A DNA stretch of 64,000 nucleotides from Polaribacter irgensii 23-P (lineage in GTDB: Bacteria; Bacteroidota; Bacteroidia; Flavobacteriales; Flavobacteriaceae), in NCBI RefSeq assembly GCF_000153225.1, contig NZ_CH724148.1, positions 1,444,842 through 1,508,841 of the forward strand, read 5' to 3'. The translations under genes were made by a program, and so were the position numbers. Below, piece by piece: positions 63,007 to 64,000 of this stretch (its first letter is position 1; every line of letters starts with the position of its first letter). The notes under the pieces were generated by a model. That model saw only the letters and a program-made list of their open reading frames with translations, did not search any database and was not told the DNA's origin.

Positions 63007-64000
63007 TTATATGTAATAAATTGGATTCGTACTTTTTTCTGATAAAACGACTGCGAAATTACTGATTTTTTTCTTAAGATACTCAACCAAAAGAGTTTTT
63101 GTAAACTGTTCGCTCTCATAATGACCGATATCTGCTAATAAAATGTTTTTTTCAGCTTTAAAAAACTCATGATACTTAAAATCAGCACTTACATAGGCAT
63201 CTGCTCCAGCTCTTTTTGCGTTCTCAATCGCGTAGCTTCCTGAACCACCTAGAACTGCTACTTTTTTTATTTCTTTGTGGAGAAGCTCAGAATGGCGAAT
63301 GCATTCTGTTTGCATGGTGTCTTTTAAGAACAGTAAGAATTCTTTTTCATTCATTGCTTTGGGAAGTTCTCCAATCATGCCCATTCCAATATTTTGATGA
63401 ATGTTTTCTGTAGCGATGATGTCATATGCCACCTCTTCGTAAGGGTGGTGCTTTTGCAACGCTTTTATAACGGCCTTTTCATTTTTACTTTCTAAAATCA
63501 CACTGATCTGTGTTTCTTTTTCCGTATGAATTTTACCTTTTTCACCAATTACTGGCTGTGAATTTTCATTTCCTCGAAAGGTGCCTTGGCCATCTACATT
63601 GAAGGAACATTGGTCATAATTACCAATGCTTCCTGCACCAGAACGAAACAAGGCAGTTCTGAGTGCTGCTGCATTTTGAATCGGAACAAACGTAGTGAGT
63701 TTTCTTATAATCCCTTTTTTGGGGATTAGAATTTGTGTATTACCCAACCCTAAGACTTCACATATTTTTGCAGATACTCCATTTTTTGAATTGTCTAAAG
63801 CGGTATGCGTCGCATAAATTGCGATGTCATTTTGAATTGCTTTTAAAACAACTCTCTCGACATAAGAAGTTCCATTGATTTTCTTCAATCCAGCGAAAAT
63901 AATAGGGTGGAAGCTGATGATTAAATTGCATTTTTTTGCAATCGCTTCCTCCACTGTTTGCTCTAAAGTATCCAGGGTCACTAAAATACCGGTAACCAGC
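63007..64000 (-). CDS. Nif3-like dinuclear metal-centre hexameric protein (5' end outside the window)
   Basis: The frame is open to the right edge; the visible part ends LVTGILVTLDTLE at its N-terminal side, so roughly the first 40 residues are missing. It has SFHPIIFAGLKKI and YATHTALDNSKNGVSAKICEVLGL, which hold part of the metal ligands. The inserted PII-like domain (FVPIQNAAALRTALFRSGAGSIGNYDQCSF, FRGNENSQPV) and the C-terminal metal part (VAVLGGSGSYAIENAKRAGADAYVSADFKYHEF, LLADIGHYESEQF) follow. Nif3/GTP cyclohydrolase I type 2-like proteins are widespread hydrolase-like proteins of unsettled function. Confidence 0.92.
   Translation of the reverse strand, partial: LVTGILVTLDTLEQTVEEAIAKKCNLIISFHPIIFAGLKKINGTSYVERVVLKAIQNDIAIYATHTALDNSKNGVSAKICEVLGLGNTQILIPKKGIIRKLTTFVPIQNAAALRTALFRSGAGSIGNYDQCSFNVDGQGTFRGNENSQPVIGEKGKIHTEKETQISVILESKNEKAVIKALQKHHPYEEVAYDIIATENIHQNIGMGMIGELPKAMNEKEFLLFLKDTMQTECIRHSELLHKEIKKVAVLGGSGSYAIENAKRAGADAYVSADFKYHEFFKAEKNILLADIGHYESEQFTKTLLVEYLKKKISNFAVVLSEKSTNPIYYI

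Noticed and set aside
1..64000. Search for CRISPR arrays, IS ends, integrases, toxin-antitoxin or phage genes
   Set aside because: No regularly spaced short repeats, transposase motifs or attachment duplications were seen. The only repeats are the diverged intergenic ones near 900-1900.

Overview
The window is low-GC DNA from a member of the Bacteroidota, most likely a marine Flavobacteriaceae (Polaribacter/Tenacibaculum-like). This is inferred from gldJ, porU and porV (gliding and type IX secretion), the murF/gldJ/porU/porV/cdd neighbourhood, lipoprotein signals, a fused ResB-ResC cytochrome c maturation protein, and Bacteroidota-type promoters (TTG, about 19-22 bases, TAnnTTTG). No phage, integrase, transposase, CRISPR array or rRNA was seen.

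Layout. 1-182: 3' end of a dTDP-glucose 4,6-dehydratase gene. 183-2193: about 2 kb without a credible gene but with diverged direct repeats. 2194-16264: BadF-type kinase, murF, gldJ, a clearly broken porU, intact porV, cdd, a KAS III-like synthase, guaA and a LysM lipoprotein. 16336-24671 (minus): a small membrane protein, ccsBA, both methylmalonyl-CoA mutase subunits, a DivIC/FtsB-like protein and uridine kinase. 24991-25064: tRNA-Thr(UGU).

25445-39396 (minus) is the most distinctive block, a 14-kb light/oxidative-damage island. It holds four photolyase/cryptochrome-superfamily genes (class I photolyase, a divergent cryptochrome-like protein, an iron-sulfur photolyase, CRY-DASH). With them are a TetR-type regulator, an ABC1/UbiB kinase, flavin reductase-like and SDR/DUF2867 proteins, DUF2256, TIGR03643, glutathione peroxidase, TspO, SRPBCC, an SDR, two tandem small paralogues and a decayed folE. 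Two identically built inverted repeats (TGTTTAA-N16-TTAAACA) sit just upstream of two first genes in this island, 8.5 kb apart. They are the best candidate for a previously undescribed regulon signal here, probably read by the TetR protein.

39817-39891: tRNA-Pro(UGG). 40085-42623: trxB, a DnaJ-KTSC protein and an unassigned lipoprotein-like protein. 42791-48792 (minus): a fatty-acid beta-oxidation operon led by a MarR regulator with twin operators in its own promoter. 49224-51332: MscS channel and a sigma-54-type response regulator without a DNA-binding domain. 51511-55205: katG and a divergent peroxiredoxin/thioredoxin/DUF6952 operon. 55256-57265: amine oxidase-like protein, SGNH hydrolase and a tiny basic protein. 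57363-62159: two tandem DUF368 (PopT-type) proteins, aroE and a DUF349 protein. 62231-64000: a coiled-coil zinc-ribbon-family protein and the larger part of a Nif3-like protein that runs off the right edge.

How it works together: the right half is rich in oxidative and photo-damage defence (four photolyase relatives, GPx, KatG, Prx/Trx, TrxB), which suits a surface-water or ice-associated bacterium. The broken porU beside intact porV and gldJ suggests that type IX secretion is failing, or that this function is supplied from elsewhere in the genome.
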